Part shown: one piece after another, positions 22,237-35,780 of the stretch
Numbering within the stretch: position 1 is the stretch's first letter
Layout: every line of letters starts with the position of its first letter
Assembly: GCA_015501595.1 (NCBI GenBank)
Contig: JADNRX010000150.1
Span: forward strand, 1-64,000
Source of the DNA: Hymenopellis radicata
Lineage: Eukaryota; Basidiomycota; Agaricomycetes; Agaricales; Physalacriaceae
Direction: 5' to 3'
Length of the DNA stretch: 64,000 nucleotides
The notes under the pieces: generated by a model
Databases searched by the model: none
Seen by the model: only the letters and a program-made list of their open reading frames with translations
Told to the model about the DNA's origin: nothing
Translations under genes and position numbers: made by a program

Positions 22237-22758
22237 CTGCCGGATTTAAAGACCAAGTAAACACACGGACGGGAAAGTGGAGGCCGTAGGATATTCTCTC
22301 TTAAGCAAGTGTTCGGCGTTAGGTAGATCGAATTGGTTTTAAACAGGCGAACGACCTACAAACAACTCCAAAGTGCCAGTAAGTACGCCTGAATCACATG
22401 GTTCCGTGACCTGACCAAATTGGGCGTCCCTCCTGGCCAGTGGACACCCAGCTCATATAACGGTGTTTGCCCAACATTCGCCGATTTTGCGCTATGCCTT
22501 TTCGACGCGCAAGTCCGCTCCTCCCTCGCTTCGCGTCATCCCGCTTACCCACATGGCGAAATAGTATCTAATCAGATTAGTCACGTCTTAAAATAGTTCG
22601 CGGTTTGAGGGCTTTAAAATACCGCGAGCCGACAATTTGCCCGCATCCACATATCCACTTACCGTTGGGGTCGGCACCTCATATATACTTTCCATCATCC
22701 CGTTTGCTGTCGTGGCCACCCAAGTTCTACGTCGACTCTCTTCTCCAGCCTCCGCACC
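22237..22758. other. Divergent intergenic/promoter region
   Basis: 522 bp between two divergently oriented genes. No long frame. A TATATA-containing stretch at about 22680-22690 lies 75 bp before the next ATG and may be core promoter. Nothing else seen. Confidence 0.4.
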
Positions 22759-24043
22759 ATGGCCATCACAACGGAAGGAAGGAAAAATATGGTCGTCGTC
22801 GGCGGAAGCTATGTCGGGGGTAAAGCTGTTGAAGATCTTGTTACCGCTTTCGGTGACAAACATAATATCGTGTTGGTCGAGAAGAATTCGCATTTCCAGG
22901 TGAGTGCATGCTACGATTTAGTACGCCCCCGAAGCCGACTCGTGTAACAGCATCTCTTCGCGTTTCCTCGGATCAGCGTCGTCCCAGGATTTGAGCGGAA
23001 AGCATTCGTTCCATTTGGTTTTCCTTCCTCAGCGGATGGCACGTCTGGACCACAACTTATTCGAGGCGCTGCAGAACGCATTACACCCACCTCTATTGTG
23101 CTCGCCGAGGGTCAGGAGGTCCCCTATGACTTTATCATCCTCGCTACAGGCACCTCCGGATCATCCGCATTAGGGACTGAAGGGCCCTCGCAGTTCATCG
23201 GAACGGACAAGAAAACAGAGACGGAAAAGTTCAAAGCGCTGCAAGTGGATGTGGAAAAGGCAGACAGAGTAGCCATTGTTGGCGGTGGCGCGTACGGCGT
23301 TCGTCAGTGCTACCTTACAATTCTAATTCTATCACTGATCAATCGATAGAGGTCGCTTTTGATGTCAAGGAGTTCTACCCCGGGAAATCTGTCGTTCTCA
23401 TACATTCCCGTGCCCAGGTCATGAACCGCTTCGACAACAGTCTCCATGACCTAGTAGCGTCCAAATTCGACAAGGCTGGAATAGAGACAGTCTTGGGCCA
23501 CCGTGTCAAAAAGGTTAGGGACAGCCATGATGGAAAGGGGAAAGTGGTGGAGCTCATGGACGGCGGCGAGGTCCAAGCAGACTGCGTGATATCATGCACA
23601 GGCTCTCGTCCGCTCTCCGCACCGCTCCTCAGCCTGTCTCCATCAGCCGTCGACCCCGCCACCGGATACATCCGCGTCAAACCCACTCTGCAGATCCACC
23701 CTTCCTCCGACAATGATGCCGAATACCCTAATGTCTTCGCTATCGGAGACGTCGCCGATACCGGCGCGCACAAAGCTGCTCGCCCCGCTATCCGCAGATT
23801 GATGTGGTAGTGTCGAATATACGGAAGTTGATGGAGAGAAATGGGGAGAAGCTGAACGAGTACGTTGTGCCGCCGGCGGGTATACATCTGGCGCTGGGGC
23901 TTCGAGAGTCTGTCAAATTCATGAACCCGCTGAAGAAGGGCGCAGCACCGAGCGTGTCTATCGCTGATGATGGGGATTTAGAGATGGGGTGCGGAAGGAT
24001 ATGGGCGAGACGTGCTCCGGGAGTTACGGACTACGAACTGTGA
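22759..24043 (+). CDS. AIF/FSP1-like FAD-dependent NAD(P)H oxidoreductase
   Basis: This is a flavoprotein of the apoptosis-inducing-factor / AMID / FSP1 type, which passes electrons from NAD(P)H to quinones or related acceptors. It opens with a Rossmann FAD motif (MVVVGGSYVGG, residues ~11-21). HFQHLFAFPR, the ATGTSG FAD/NAD linker motif, a second dinucleotide motif (AIVGGGAYGVQ) and the FAIGDVADTG FAD-binding motif follow. Introns fit at 22900-22950 and 23303-23349 with frame kept. Near 23797 one base is missing: RPA is followed in another frame by QIDVVVSNIRKLM and the conserved C-terminus to the stop at 24043. It is either an assembly indel or a recent disabling mutation. There is no obvious targeting peptide. 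Confidence 0.8.
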
Positions 24044-24301
24044 AGTGCCGCATCAGCATTCCTAGATCCATTCGTTGTTCATTTACTGTATATCTCTGGT
24101 CTTAATTCGTATAACCCATGCTCGGCTTTTGAATGTAGTTAACCGAAACTACTGTACTTCCCTTTGACTAGACTAGGGTAACTTGACGAGGTTACATATG
24201 TATATCACAAATGCTACTTCGCTAGGTCTCTGTACAGTGTACGCCCGCCAAAATACTCCGTAGAGTCCACTACAAGATACTACTGAAACATAGTTAGCAC
24301 C

Positions 24302-26215
24302 CTAAGTCAGACAATCTTTCTCCTTCTCATCCACCATGCTGGATTTTTGACTGTGGTCAGCCGTATTGATCTTCGGTGGCGCCATGCTGCTGAACATGAG
24401 GTACAAGAACGCAGCAATGAGGAAGCCTACAGGCCACACGCAGGAGCTAGTAATTCATATCAGCAACGTTGAAAGCACGAGGTAAAGGAAGATAGAGTTT
24501 ACAAGATGTACTTCGCCCCCACGGGGATGGGCAATGTCGCGTCGACGTTCAATGCGAACCCCGGCATGTTCGGAATGAGAGCAAACGTGAATGCAACGAG
24601 GGCGCGCCAGTTGAAGCCAGCCGTATACCAGTAGACGCCGGAAGTCGCCGAAGAAGCAGATGGGTGATAGTAAAGCTCAGGAATGTACATGACGCGGCGG
24701 CGGAGAATGAACTGCGACACAAATAAGCTGCCTCATTTTGACGTGGAAGACGTGGAAAGGTGCTCACGAAGTCGGTCAAGAGAATACCAGAAATAGGGCC
24801 CAAGAAGATCGAATAGCCACCGAGGAACGAGGTGAAGGACTTCGCAGAGTTTTGTATAATCCACGGACAGACAGCGACGCCGAGAGCTGCGCAGATGTAT
24901 TGACCGCGACGAATGTTGACGTACGTGGGAAATAGAATGGTGAGGTCATTGCCGACCGCCGTTGAACTGGGAACACGCTGAGGATGTTGCATCACACAGA
25001 AAGTGAAGATAAACGTACTTGGCACTGATATTGGTCGCGATAGCGGCCAATGCCCAGCAGAACGCGCCGAAGAACTGCGCCGCACGACTGTCCCAGAGTT
25101 CACACACCTGGAGAGGGTTCCATGTCAACACCCCGTAGATGACCTGTACTGCGCTCGTCACGACCACGCCCAAGATCGCGCAGAGTGTAACAGGTATGCT
25201 CAGCGCGAATATGTTGGTCCATAAAACCGTCCTCGGCGACTTGGCGTAACGCGTGAAATCGCAGATGTTCAGAGCGAGCGTGGCTTTAGTTGCGATGGCA
25301 GAAGTCATAGCGCTGAAGAAGAGGTAAGCCACGGGGTTTCCGGGTGTGGTCGAAGTGCCTTGAGAGAACACGGGACCGAAACCGTGGGCCCGACTGACTG
25401 CCCAGCCCACTGAATTGTGATGAGACGAAGAAGAAATGAAGGGAAAGGAGGACGTACAGAGGGTAAAGCCGAAAATAGGCATGACGACAACTTTCACCAT
25501 GAACAAGTATCGAAGCTTGGAGATGTGAATCCACAGTAAAGGAAGTTGGATGAAATAGGATATGCTCGAGTAGTCTTAATGGTTTAACTGTAGAAAAAGT
25601 AGATTCACGTACAAGAAGCACAAGAGCTCACTACTGGTGACATGTGCGTTCGGAGGAAGATGATTCCTCATATTCTTGAAAGACGGCCAGATCGCGCCAA
25701 GCATGACGCTCACGCACTGTCCCCCCTGGTACGTCTGTGTTCCAAACCAAACTATAGCGGCGACAGCCCGACATACGACAGCGACTACGGTGCCGCGTAT
25801 ACCAAACGAGGCACGGGCGTAGACGGGAAAGTTAATTCCATAGACAGCGCCCACCCAACCATTCAGAGCACACGCGATCGAGATGATGACATGCCCAAGG
25901 AACACCGCACCAATCGTCGCGCCGGGTGATAACCCGCCTGCAACAGCAGAAGAGGCGACTTGATACTGACTGCGCGACGTTAGCGCTCCGGTGTGGCACA
26001 CGACATTTGTAAACGGCGTACCTGATTCCGAATGCTTCTGCGATCCAGTATCCGGTGAGATGGAACGCCCCCCATTTCCTAGGGCCCTCTGGGAGGTGGG
26101 GTACAGGTAAGAGGTCGGGCTGACACTTGATGACTTGGCCCTCGACGCCCGCCTCCGACTCCTCCGCGCGGATGCGCCAGCTAAAGTTCTCGAACGGATT
26201 CCGAAGATATACCAT
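24302..26215 (-). CDS. NCS1 nucleobase permease (uracil/allantoin type)
   Basis: This is a plasma-membrane symporter of the NCS1 (purine-cytosine/uracil/allantoin) family with about 12 membrane segments. Seven exons join cleanly, with introns at 24447-24502, 24712-24767, 24967-25018, 25410-25457, 25565-25612 and 25970-26021. Family signatures in order are GAFHLTGYWIAEAFG, SQYQVASSA, a Gly-rich GLSPGATIGAVFLGH helix, FGTQTYQGGQ, the internal LNICDFTRYAK motif, FPTYVNIRRGQ and the GVYWYTAGFNWRA motif near the end. Length (about 533 residues) matches the family. The FUR-type subgroup fits best; whether it carries uracil, uridine or allantoin cannot be told from sequence. The gene is convergent with the AIF-like gene (258 bp apart). 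Confidence 0.88.
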
Positions 26216-26614
26216 CGCTTTAGTTAGATCGGATAGACGATTCCAGAGTCAGATAGGATAGCGACGAGCAAGGTGAGAAGTAGTAGGAATCCTTCACGTT
26301 AACGCGAGGTCTTTAGCTGTAGCCTGTCATGGGCGGATGTTACCTGTCGGTATTCAAAAAAACAAAGGATTTTTATCTCCGTAATTGGACGCAATGTTCC
26401 TGCAGAATGGCTGTGCAACAAGCCTGGAAAAAGTCCGAATTGGATTTACGATCCGATGACGTAACTATCTAATGTTGGCCACTTATCGTTATCGCATTTC
26501 ACGGCCGTGGGTCTGTGAGAGAGCAGAATAGTCATTTGACTTCGTATCTCGCATAAATGGCTGCGTGGTTATCAGGTTCCCTACTCTTCCTTCCCCTCAC
26601 TCTATTTGACCTCT

Positions 26615-27723
26615 ATGTCGACTTTCCACCAGTCCATTGATAACCTCGCAGAAAACCTCTCCGTAGGACGTGGAGGGGTAACAAAGAGGGTACGCATTGT
26701 GTCTGATCTATCAGCCCATCTGACTATATATCTGACAGGTACAATTGAACTGGAAAGCGTCCCCAAATTCGAGTCGCCGTATGAAGAGCGCGAATGGATT
26801 AAGGCGCACATGGCTGCCGCCTTCCGCTACTGGGCAAGATGGGCTTTGCCGAGGGCGTCTCTGGACACATCACCGTGCGCGACCCCGTCCTCCCCGACCA
26901 CTACTGGTGAGTGAGAGCATCCGCGGGCTTGTCGCGCTAAAGACTAATGGACGACTAGGATGAACCCCTTTGCGGAGCACTTCTCCACGATGACCAAGTC
27001 AATGCTCGTGCTCGTGGATCCCTCAGGCCATGTCTCCCCACACGGCGCCCAGCTCCCGATCAATACCGCCGGTTTTCATATCCACTCCGCCATCCACAAA
27101 GCGCGCCCAGATATCCACGCTGCAGCTCATTGCCACTCCATCCATGGAAAGGCATGGAGCGCTTTCGGACGTCCTATCGATACACTTACGCAGGATTCGT
27201 GTCTTTTCTATGATAACCTTGGTGCGACCTATGCGCTTCCTGAGTTCTATTTTTACTCATGAAATTCATAGGCGTGTATGCCAACTTCGGTGGTATTGTG
27301 CTCGCGCAGGAGGAAGGCGAGAATATTGCAAAAGCGCTTGGACCCAAGATGAAGACCTGCATACTCGGTAATCATGGTCTCCTTACACGTATGTCCGCTT
27401 TATTTCTTCTGCTCTTCTTTAAGCTCTTATACCACCACAGTCGGTCGTACTGTCGATGAAGCTGTATATCTCTTCGCTGCCCTTGAACGCCAGTGTCACG
27501 TTCAACTGATGGCGGAGGCTGCTGCTGCGAATGGCATCCCAAAAACAATCATCTCGCCCGAGGACGCCGAGTTCACCGCGAAAACTATCCAGTGGTGGGA
27601 GAACACATACGTCAACGTAAGTCCTCTTCATTTCAACGACGGGTAGTTCCCACAACACGCATCTAGTTCCAACCTGAATACAAGCTGCTCCTGAAGGAAA
27701 CAAAAGGCGACTTCCTGCTCTAA
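26615..27723 (+). CDS. Class II aldolase/adducin-family protein
   Basis: This is a member of the zinc-dependent class II aldolase family (fuculose-phosphate aldolase / adducin head fold). Exons after 26940 join cleanly: intron about 26908-26957, then introns near 27230-27290, 27390-27440 and 27616-27666. The chain reads through the HCHSIHGKAWS zinc-ligand motif and NHGLLT to GDFLL*. The 5' part is less clean. A one-base deletion near 26836 (GCAAG for GCAAAG) is needed to join FRYW to KMGFAEGVSGHITVRD, and the first intron (about 26690-26741) does not keep phase. These breaks may be sequencing indels or decay. Fungal relatives of this length (about 280 residues) are mostly uncharacterised, so the substrate is unknown. 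The ATG at 26615 fits the family N-terminus. Confidence 0.8.
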
Positions 27724-28295
27724 ACATTCGTTTGACTTTGATTTTCGTGTCTAACTTGATGTGAATAAACCATCCGATGTACAATCTGTCTGTATATATC
27801 ACAGGAACTTTCAAGAAATTGAGGCATGTCTGCTCCCTCGCGGAGCAATGTTCTTTGCATTTCCCGTAAGTACGTGCCCACCTCACCTTAATTTGGTTAA
27901 GAGCCACAGTCACAACGAAAGACATCATGATCAAGTTAATGTAAGCATTTAGTGAAGACGCACACATGCAAAACTCACGGGTATACAGAGTAGTTGGAAT
28001 GCTTCTGGTTGCGGTGGGCAGTGCCGAAAAGTCCGCGTCGGGAGGATTAGCATATATAGACAGCTGATGTCCATGTAAAACAGAACGTTACCTACCAGTC
28101 AATGTTCCTACATGCCGGCAGTATCGTCGATGTGCGGGAAGAGCACTGAAGATTAAGAGGATACATCAACAACGCTTAAAATAAGCAGTAGTCCAGAAGA
28201 CGATACGTTAACATCAAGGATCCATAACCAAATCGTCCAAATAAATGTCCATCACCATCGCACAGTCCGTTTCATATCATTAAGCAGTCCAGGAA
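27724..28295. other. Convergent intergenic spacer
   Basis: Lies between the 3' ends of the aldolase-like and chitin deacetylase genes. No coding frame with recognisable content; presumably 3' UTRs. Confidence 0.5.
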
Positions 28296-29575
28296 TTAGC
28301 AAGTCCAAGAGCCCTGTAGGGAAAGTGTTAAAACGTTCGGAGAATATGTGAAGTCGCGTACGTCAGGTGTTCCCGGGGCGGTAGTCCACTGGTATGGTTG
28401 TTCCCCAAGACATTCCGCCAGAGTGACAAGTCGGTAGCCGGCGGCCTGGAGTTGTTGAATTGCGTACGGCAGCACCTGGTGCGCGGTCGTTTCTAATGGG
28501 CGGACCTTGAGTTTCTCTCGCGCGAGGAACAGTGAACTAGAACACCCACCATAAGTTTCATGATTCAGCGGTAAGATCGTGGATGGGTGTTGGCTGATAG
28601 TGGACCTGTAGCGGCTCTCGCTTTCAGCAACGGAGGCGCCGACAGAATCACCGGAACTAAAGGCATATTATTCAATCGATCTGTCAATCGCTGAACAGGA
28701 ATACGCACTCAAAGTCCCAGATCACAAGGCTCTGACCGCGTATGGCAGACGCGGAGCGCACTAAATCGTTAAAGTTGCCATAGGCTGTAAAGCATCGATG
28801 AGCACGAAGTGCACCAATTATAGTTTCGACCTACGAGGTCTCATGAAGGCTGGGGCGACGCCGACGATCCTTTCCAGAGCCTCTGCGCGTACAATCGGAA
28901 CGAGTTCTTCGGCGATAGTCAAAAAAGCTCACGTTCCACGCGCCACATCTCATCGTGAACTAACAAGAGAAGTACATTAGGGTCTGAGAGCGCAAGAGAC
29001 GGGACGTCCTACTTTGGTCCCAGCTGAGAGTAGTAAGGTCGCTGTGGCTCCATGTGTGCGACGCCACTTGATGGCCATTGTTATAAGCATAGCGCACCCG
29101 GTCCATGGCATCGTTGTTGTAAATGCAGTCATCTAGAAACATGCCGTCAGTCAATTACCATGGTTGCCGTATAGTGCGAAGGAATTACAATTGTTTCCAT
29201 CTATAAATATAACGTTAGAAGCGAATACGCGCGAAGGAATCCTCGGAACCACTGACTGAAGAAGAACGTTCCCTTCGCGCCGGCGGCATTCAATGTATTA
29301 ACGATGTCGTACCTGTGGAAAGCTGTGAGCCCGCGTTCCCACAGAATGTACATGGATACTGGACTGACATGTAGACCCATGGTCCGTCATCCTACAGGGC
29401 GAATATGAAATGGTCCCCACAAATCCATGGGATGACGACGTACAAAGGTAAGAGCGACCGTGTTGGGCTGCGTGCAGCTGTAGACCACGTCTGCGAGTTG
29501 ACGTTTGACGGGGCTAGTTGGTGCAGCTATGGAGAGGGACGCCAATAGCGCAGCTGTGAGGACGGAGAAGAGCAT
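28296..29575 (-). CDS. Secreted chitin deacetylase (CE4 polysaccharide deacetylase)
   Basis: This enzyme hydrolyses N-acetyl groups of chitin in the cell wall. It begins with a signal peptide (MLFSVLTAALLASLSIAAP, about 19 residues). All five CE4 motifs can be spliced out in order: TFDDGP (metal-binding Asp pair), SHTWSH (metal-binding histidines), RPPYGN, IWDFDSGDS and LPLNHETY. The first and third are each split by an intron. The protein ends DGSWTC*, typical of short fungal chitin deacetylases without a GPI anchor. Many introns of about 50 nt are needed, for example 29392-29443. The start is the ATG at 29573-29575. I saw no frame break. Related enzymes help fungi soften or mask their chitin; the specific role here is unknown. 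Confidence 0.87.
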
Positions 29576-31535
29576 CGTAAGTCGTGTAGGGGGGACGTAA
29601 AAAGAGCAAAGCTGGAGCTTGAAGGACACTCAGCCCGACTTTATAGTCCGCACATATGTTTCATCGAATCCGTCAAAGTGTAAAGCACGAGGACAGATGG
29701 GGTTCGGTCATATGTCCATAATCGCCGTCCAGGCATCATCTTCGTCGCAAGTTCCGAAAGGATGGTTGTCGGCTCGATCGTACCAAACGTATGGGCTGTG
29801 TCGCATTCGTGGATAAATACCGCGTCGTCAACACACTGACTAGGAGATCTCCAGAGAGAAGGAAGTAGGGCGAAGAAGATGCTTACCGCGGCCAGTTCGG
29901 AGGATGGCAAATAATGCCCGCCTTGCGTACAGAGCGGAGGAAAGCGGCCCAGGCAGCATCAGATATATATCAGTGGGACAACAAATGCACGCCACGAGCT
30001 CCTCCAATCGGTCAATTATGTAAATGACGAGACACTCAAGCGATATACTTTGGAACCTGGATGGTGGCTGGAGTATCTGTGAGACCGCCGTTCGACGCGC
30101 TGTCATTAGGCGCTTAACTGTCTTCGCCTGCCAAAAGCCTTATGGACGACGACCTTCTCGACCCGGGAACACGCTGAGCAATTTTACAGAACAAGGAGAA
30201 GAGATATCTCCGTACCGTCGAGTCCGGAGAACGTCGCAGACCATTAGCCAAGAATGAGAACCGAGCGTGCTCCTACTCCACTCCCCAATCGTGCGTCCCG
30301 CCAAAGAATGTAGGTGCTGTAATTCGGCGACGTAAATTCGGTAGGTCCAGTACTATAAATAGAGGTCCATAAAGAGGCTCCCAATGATTGTTTTGAGTAT
30401 CGGCATTTCGTACATTGAAGATGGAGGGGCCATGACCCCAAGCCAAATTGGCAGATCGAATTCCAGAGGCATGGCGAACGTGGCTTGAGGTGACAGGGCG
30501 TACTGAAGCTGAGACATTTCTGAGGATTGCGCCACTTCGAACGAGAAAGGTGGCCAGGAATACCGCTCTCTTGGCCACATGATCCGAAGAGTGGTTTTAA
30601 ATTCCTTTCGACGCGGGCTAGGAGATGACGTTCCGCGGGCGAGGCGATGATGGGAGTGGCAGGTGTGAGAAATTCGAAAGCTCCGCGTCCAGTCTCGAGT
30701 CTGAAGGAATGGGTAAGCAATAGTTAGTAAGATGAAAAACTCGGTGACATGAATCTAGTCGACTTACGAGAATGGTGCACTCGCGTTTCATAAATCAACC
30801 TAAGTTTGTAGGAAGTTTGCAAGACAGAAGGTATTGCTATTGAACGTTGAACCGGTGAGATCGCGCTGAACTTGGGGCAAAATCTAGAGAAGTCAGGAAG
30901 AATTGTTTTCTGACAAGAGTAATAGAAGGAAACGTTGAAGAAAATGTAAGAGCCTAATTGATCAGTGGCAGACATCTGGCAGGCATGGATAATGGATGTT
31001 GGGTGAGGACCTTCACAGTCAGCATCAGACGCTGCCGACAAGCATACGCAAATAAAGGACACGTATAAATGCCGATTCTTTGCCGACAACGTCTTCCTTT
31101 TGTTCCGCCACGACAATACATTTTCTCCGTCACGGTTTTCTTCTTCCTTGCGTGATCTCTTTTTTTTCGCTGGCCACTTTCTGCCCGGACAGTTCTGAGC
31201 CTCGTGCTCCTACACTGATCTGGTTCTGGTGTTGCGCCTATATTTACGTTTTCATCCGTCGTCTAATCAGCGTGCGGATGGAGTCGGATGAGAAGATGCC
31301 CGCCGCTTGGTTGGGCTGTCTGTTACCGCCTCCTACATGCTGTTATCGTAGGTCCCTCCACATGTACTAGCCTCTGCTCCTTCCCAATTAAATTTTCATT
31401 GGAGTTTCATCGGTGGACTAGTTAAGAATCATGAGTTCTTCCTTGCTAGCTCAAGGCCTCTCAAAGATTGACGTAGATCGGCCGCTCGATTCGTACTACG
31501 AGTCCGCCGCCTGAACGATTTTAAAGCTAACGGCC
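29576..31535. other. Two kilobases without a confident gene
   Basis: A 101-codon minus-strand frame at 30273-30578 (MAKRAVFLATFLVRSG, basic N-terminus) and overlapping frames at 29840-30106 and 30244-30720 are open. They lack recognisable domains and a convincing splice structure. One or more small or decayed genes are possible but not supported. Confidence 0.35.
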
Positions 31536-33595
31536 ATGGCCACTACACGCAGCGAGGTAGGCGCAGTCCAAATCTCTGCTTTCTTCATACTAAACGGCAA
31601 ATTCCTTCGGCAGACATCTAGGCTCAAAGCAGCAGCTATTGGCGGATCCGTCGACGCTATCAAAGAGATTGCCTCCTGCGTTTCGGAAGGCACTATCAAA
31701 CTCTTCGATGCCATCCCCGTCGTGCAGCGAGGGCTTGCGATTTCCAACATGATATCTATCGACACACCTGCATGGCGCGATGAACCTGCGATCGTCGGCG
31801 CTCTCGCCGCTTGTGATATTCTATCCTCTGGTATGCATCGCCATATCAGAACGTACGGATTGCGGAGGATGCCAACCGTTATTACACGCCCGCTGAAGGT
31901 TCTATTTCCCACCGTCAACCAATGGATGGCCTACTTTGCGGAAAGGACTGGTCTTGCGTCGACGGAGACACCCACACAACGTCGCGATGAAGACCTTGTA
32001 CTACTGATCGATGACCTGGTCAGGATCTTTGGGAATCTCCGACCGCAACTCCCCGAGTTCGTTTCCTTGGACTACCCAAGTAGCGAAGCCTTCTTCGGCA
32101 CTATGGTGCGGCTGTGGGTCGGGAGCACAGTGGGTGGATTAGAGACTACCTATCTCATTACCTTTCTCATCAATAGCCCAACGGTGAATCACTCGCCAGA
32201 CACTGCTGCTTATATTGAGCACCCGACTATCATGGCGTTTATCACTCACTCGACCGACCCGCTGTGCGCCGCAATCACCGCCCTCTGCATACGCCTCACC
32301 TCCGAGCGAGAAATCAACATTACCCTAGTTCACTCCCTCTTCGCGTGCATGGTGTATTCCACCGCGACGGCCGTCCACATCAATAACATGGTCATTGAGG
32401 GTATCTTGCCCTTCCTTGTTCGCCTCCTACGTCGGCTGATATCGTTGAACACCGCGATCGCGTACCCCGCTATGCCTGAAAGCCTACAAGTCGAATCGAC
32501 AGGCGCGGTCAAGTCCGCGTTGCTCATGGGGTTCAAGAATATCATCATCATCATCAAGCAAGGTCCTGCCTTCATTGTAAAGTGCCTCGAGGCCGGGCTG
32601 ATGGAGGCAATCCTCGCTATATCGCTTCGTCACTCCGAGGATGCGGAATTCCGAGATGCCATTGTTCCTGCTCTCGGACAACACGGCGTCTTGGACGAGG
32701 TGGTAGAATTGCTCGATTTCATGAAGACATACCTCTTCTATCGGTGTATCGCCCACTTGTACCGGCAGAAGATGAACACGAGGAACTCTAGGCGGATGCA
32801 CGAAAAGCTATCTCCCGAGTGCCCAATTGGTCAATGCTTGGAGGGTATTCACAACAACGAATTGCGCAAGGCAAATATGTTCAATCGAGAGTTTGTTGAT
32901 GCTGCCTTTAGTCGATGCGCGAACGTCGGGGTAAGGGCCTCATCTGGATAGATCAACTTTGAGTGCTCACATTATACCTAGTGCTCGGTAACGTCAGGAA
33001 ATGGCTCCCCACTGAGGCGCTGCATTAATTGCCGGCATACCGCGTATTGCTCACAGTCTTGTCAGCGACAAGATTGGAATGGTAGACATAAGGAATACTG
33101 TTCGTTCTTTTCTGGTGAACGCGGTGCGTTCTCTGGCATCATAGACACCCTCAACATTGTGACTAACAGACACAATAAGAGATCAGCCGGATGTACAACG
33201 ACGTACTCCCCACGATGGATCAAGAATTCGTTCTTTGGATTGCATCCCGAGACATCCACCGTCCCGAGTTCAGACCCACGATAGCCGCCTTTGCGGAGGA
33301 GAAAACGATGAACGACCAGCGCATTCTGGTTCTCGATTATGCCGACGGCGACCTCGAGGGCGCGTCTCTAGCAAGCTCGACTTGTCAGGACTGCGTGGCG
33401 TATTGGCCTGAAGCTTCAATTTTTGACCTCGGAACGCGTTATACTATGGATCATGAGCATCTTGTGCGGGCGGCGCAGGCTTTGACGGTGTTGGGGGAGC
33501 TTCCTGTCCTGATTCTGACGCCGATGGGGAGACATGATTCATCAAAACGGCTGACGACAGTCGACCGGTTGGTGAAGAGGCGCTATGCCTCCTGA
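31536..33595 (+). CDS. MYND zinc-finger protein
   Basis: The first exon (31536-32930) encodes about 465 residues of a helical, armadillo-like region. After the intron at 32931-32981 comes a MYND finger with zinc ligands in the order C-x2-C-x5-C-x3-C-x8-H-x3-C (from RRCINCRHTAYCSQSC to KEYC). A second intron (33115-33179, acceptor AATAAG) leads into the last exon: SEISRMYNDVLP, then WIASRDIHRPEF and a ~130-residue tail. MYND fingers bind proline-rich peptides in partner proteins. This architecture, a long helical region with a C-terminal MYND finger and tail, is common among uncharacterised agaricomycete proteins. The frame is clean throughout. Partner and process are unknown. Confidence 0.8.
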
Positions 33596-35780
33596 AGAGG
33601 AAATAGAGCGGTGTAGGATGACTTGTAAAAAAAGAGGGAGATTGTTTCTCGATTAGACTTCATTAGAGACTGCTTTCGGTTCAGATGGGCGCGCGTTGTC
33701 AAATGTTGACAAGTTCTAGAGACGGAAACGTGGTGTACTAGTAGAAGTCGTCTCATCAGCACGCGTTTCTGTTCTGTGAGCCTAGTTAATGATTCAAAAA
33801 GCAAAGATACACTCTCACTCAATATCTTGATCAAGCCTACTGAATAAATTTAGGGACCTCCGAATGATGTGGCGCGACTACTTGTGATGTGGCGCTTTCA
33901 TGTTAAAATGCATCGGCGGGAGCGATGTCCTGGGTGATATCCCTGTCGTAGCCGACACTAGAGGAGGTGGTAAGTACGGCGGACGACAAATGTCATGTCA
34001 ATACACAGATCAGTTTCGCAAAATAGGCAGGGCGTGAAACCCCCAGCGCCGAATGATTCACAGCGGTGAAGGTGCTGATGGTGGGTTGATGTCGCAGCGT
34101 CAATCAGCCCGGAGACACGCATTTTAATCCTCAGCTGCCATTGAAACTGTCATTCATCCGGCGCTACTGTCTTCTCCTTTCCTGTAAGATCGAAACGAGA
34201 GACGCCCATGCCGAATATCAGCGCCACACAGTAGGACTCTGCCGGGGCAGAGGTTTATTCACGCCGCCGCCACAATCAGAGGACCCGCACATCGCGCGAA
34301 TCTCGGACAGACTCGTGCTTACGACAGTAAGAGCCTGGAGCCAGCCGTAATTGGTCATGTGATGGTAAACACTTTGGAGAATTTAATCACATGATCGTTC
34401 GTCCTCTTGGCTTCGACTTTCACTGAGGAACCTATGGGGAACCATTTCCACGATATACGGCCCTCTTTTCTCCCACCATATCACCGGAATATGCCTTTTT
34501 CTCGCCGCCCACATTTATGCTTGGAGTGGAAAAGTCCGTCCAGCCCAGTGCGCTTCTAATGATTTCGAGGTTCATGACGCCTGTATATGCTCGTAAATAT
34601 CCTTCTCAGGTGGAGTAACTGTGCCTCTTCCGCGCCACACGACCCTATCCATCTTCAACCATAACGTTTGCTCCACATTCCATTGTCCTTTCCGATCGCT
34701 GAAGCGGCATTTCCAGACCTTCTTAATAATAATTACCTACATTCACCTCCTCTTCAAAGGTTCTAACTGCGAACTCGTATGTTGATGTTTGGCTTGTTCT
34801 ATGCGCACTTACGCGTTGTATAGTCCGGCTCGTGTACCTACCAACCTAATCCGGTTCTAGCGTCTGTAAACGGGGCTCCAAATCTGCTCCAAACCCCAGA
34901 CTTCCCGGGAAAGCCTCATGCACTGTGATCCCCGTCCAGAATCGTAAATACGTACCAAATTATCGCTAACCGAAAGTACATCAGACATGCGGCACACACA
35001 AAAGACCCACATGCTACCCACGTCGTTTCTCGACGTGGTCATGCGTGGCTCTGGTGAGCGTCAAGTTAACTAAGGAAACCTGCGTGCTGTCTTTGCTTAA
35101 CACGTCGATGAAAGTTAGGGCGCGCCGAGTGGCCGAGAACTGCAGGGTCCCACTCCACGATGCTCCTCAGGACGCGATCAAGGTGCATTAGGCATTAGCG
35201 GGCAGTTAATTGACGAAGTCTCCGTTCTGCCCCTCGACAATTTTCATGACAGCATTCTCTGTCAATTCTCGAATCCTTTCATCAGGCTTAGAAGGCGAGC
35301 ATTGTTCTGGTTGTGGATGATGTGTTCGAGTGCAATTCGTGCTGAGGTACATGCATGGAGCCCACGAGTCTGAGCATGAGGTTGTAGTGGCATTTACGAG
35401 ATTAAGGAGGTCAAGTCGTTCAAGCTGCACGTCGCCCCGCATTGATCGACCTGGTGTTCCTGATCTAGACTGTTCATCGTTCTGTAATCCACCTCGCGGT
35501 CATCATTTAATCACATCGCGTCCACGGTTCACGGTGCGCGAATTAATTGGCCTTGTTTCTGCTATGGACATCCCCTTAGGTGGTGTGATGCAGGGTCAGG
35601 AGATTATCGGGCCGAGACCAGGCCCAAATTCAAAAAGAGCCGGAGGTTGCTTTTAACCATCACGTTCTCCTCACCATAATTTTTCGGTTGGACGTATGTG
35701 CAGGTATAAAACTCGTCGTCCATCGCGCCGAAAACTGTAGCTAACAATCGCAGGCCCTTCCACTCTTTATCGCTCTAATC
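33596..35780. other. Long intergenic region, no confident gene
   Basis: About 2.2 kb with only short overlapping frames and no domain recognised on either strand. The part just before 35780 is presumably the promoter of the phosphatase gene. Confidence 0.45.

Noticed and set aside
35110..35180. tRNA-Ser-like CCGAGTGGCCGAGA
   Set aside because: Only a D-arm-like word; no matching acceptor stem or T arm.
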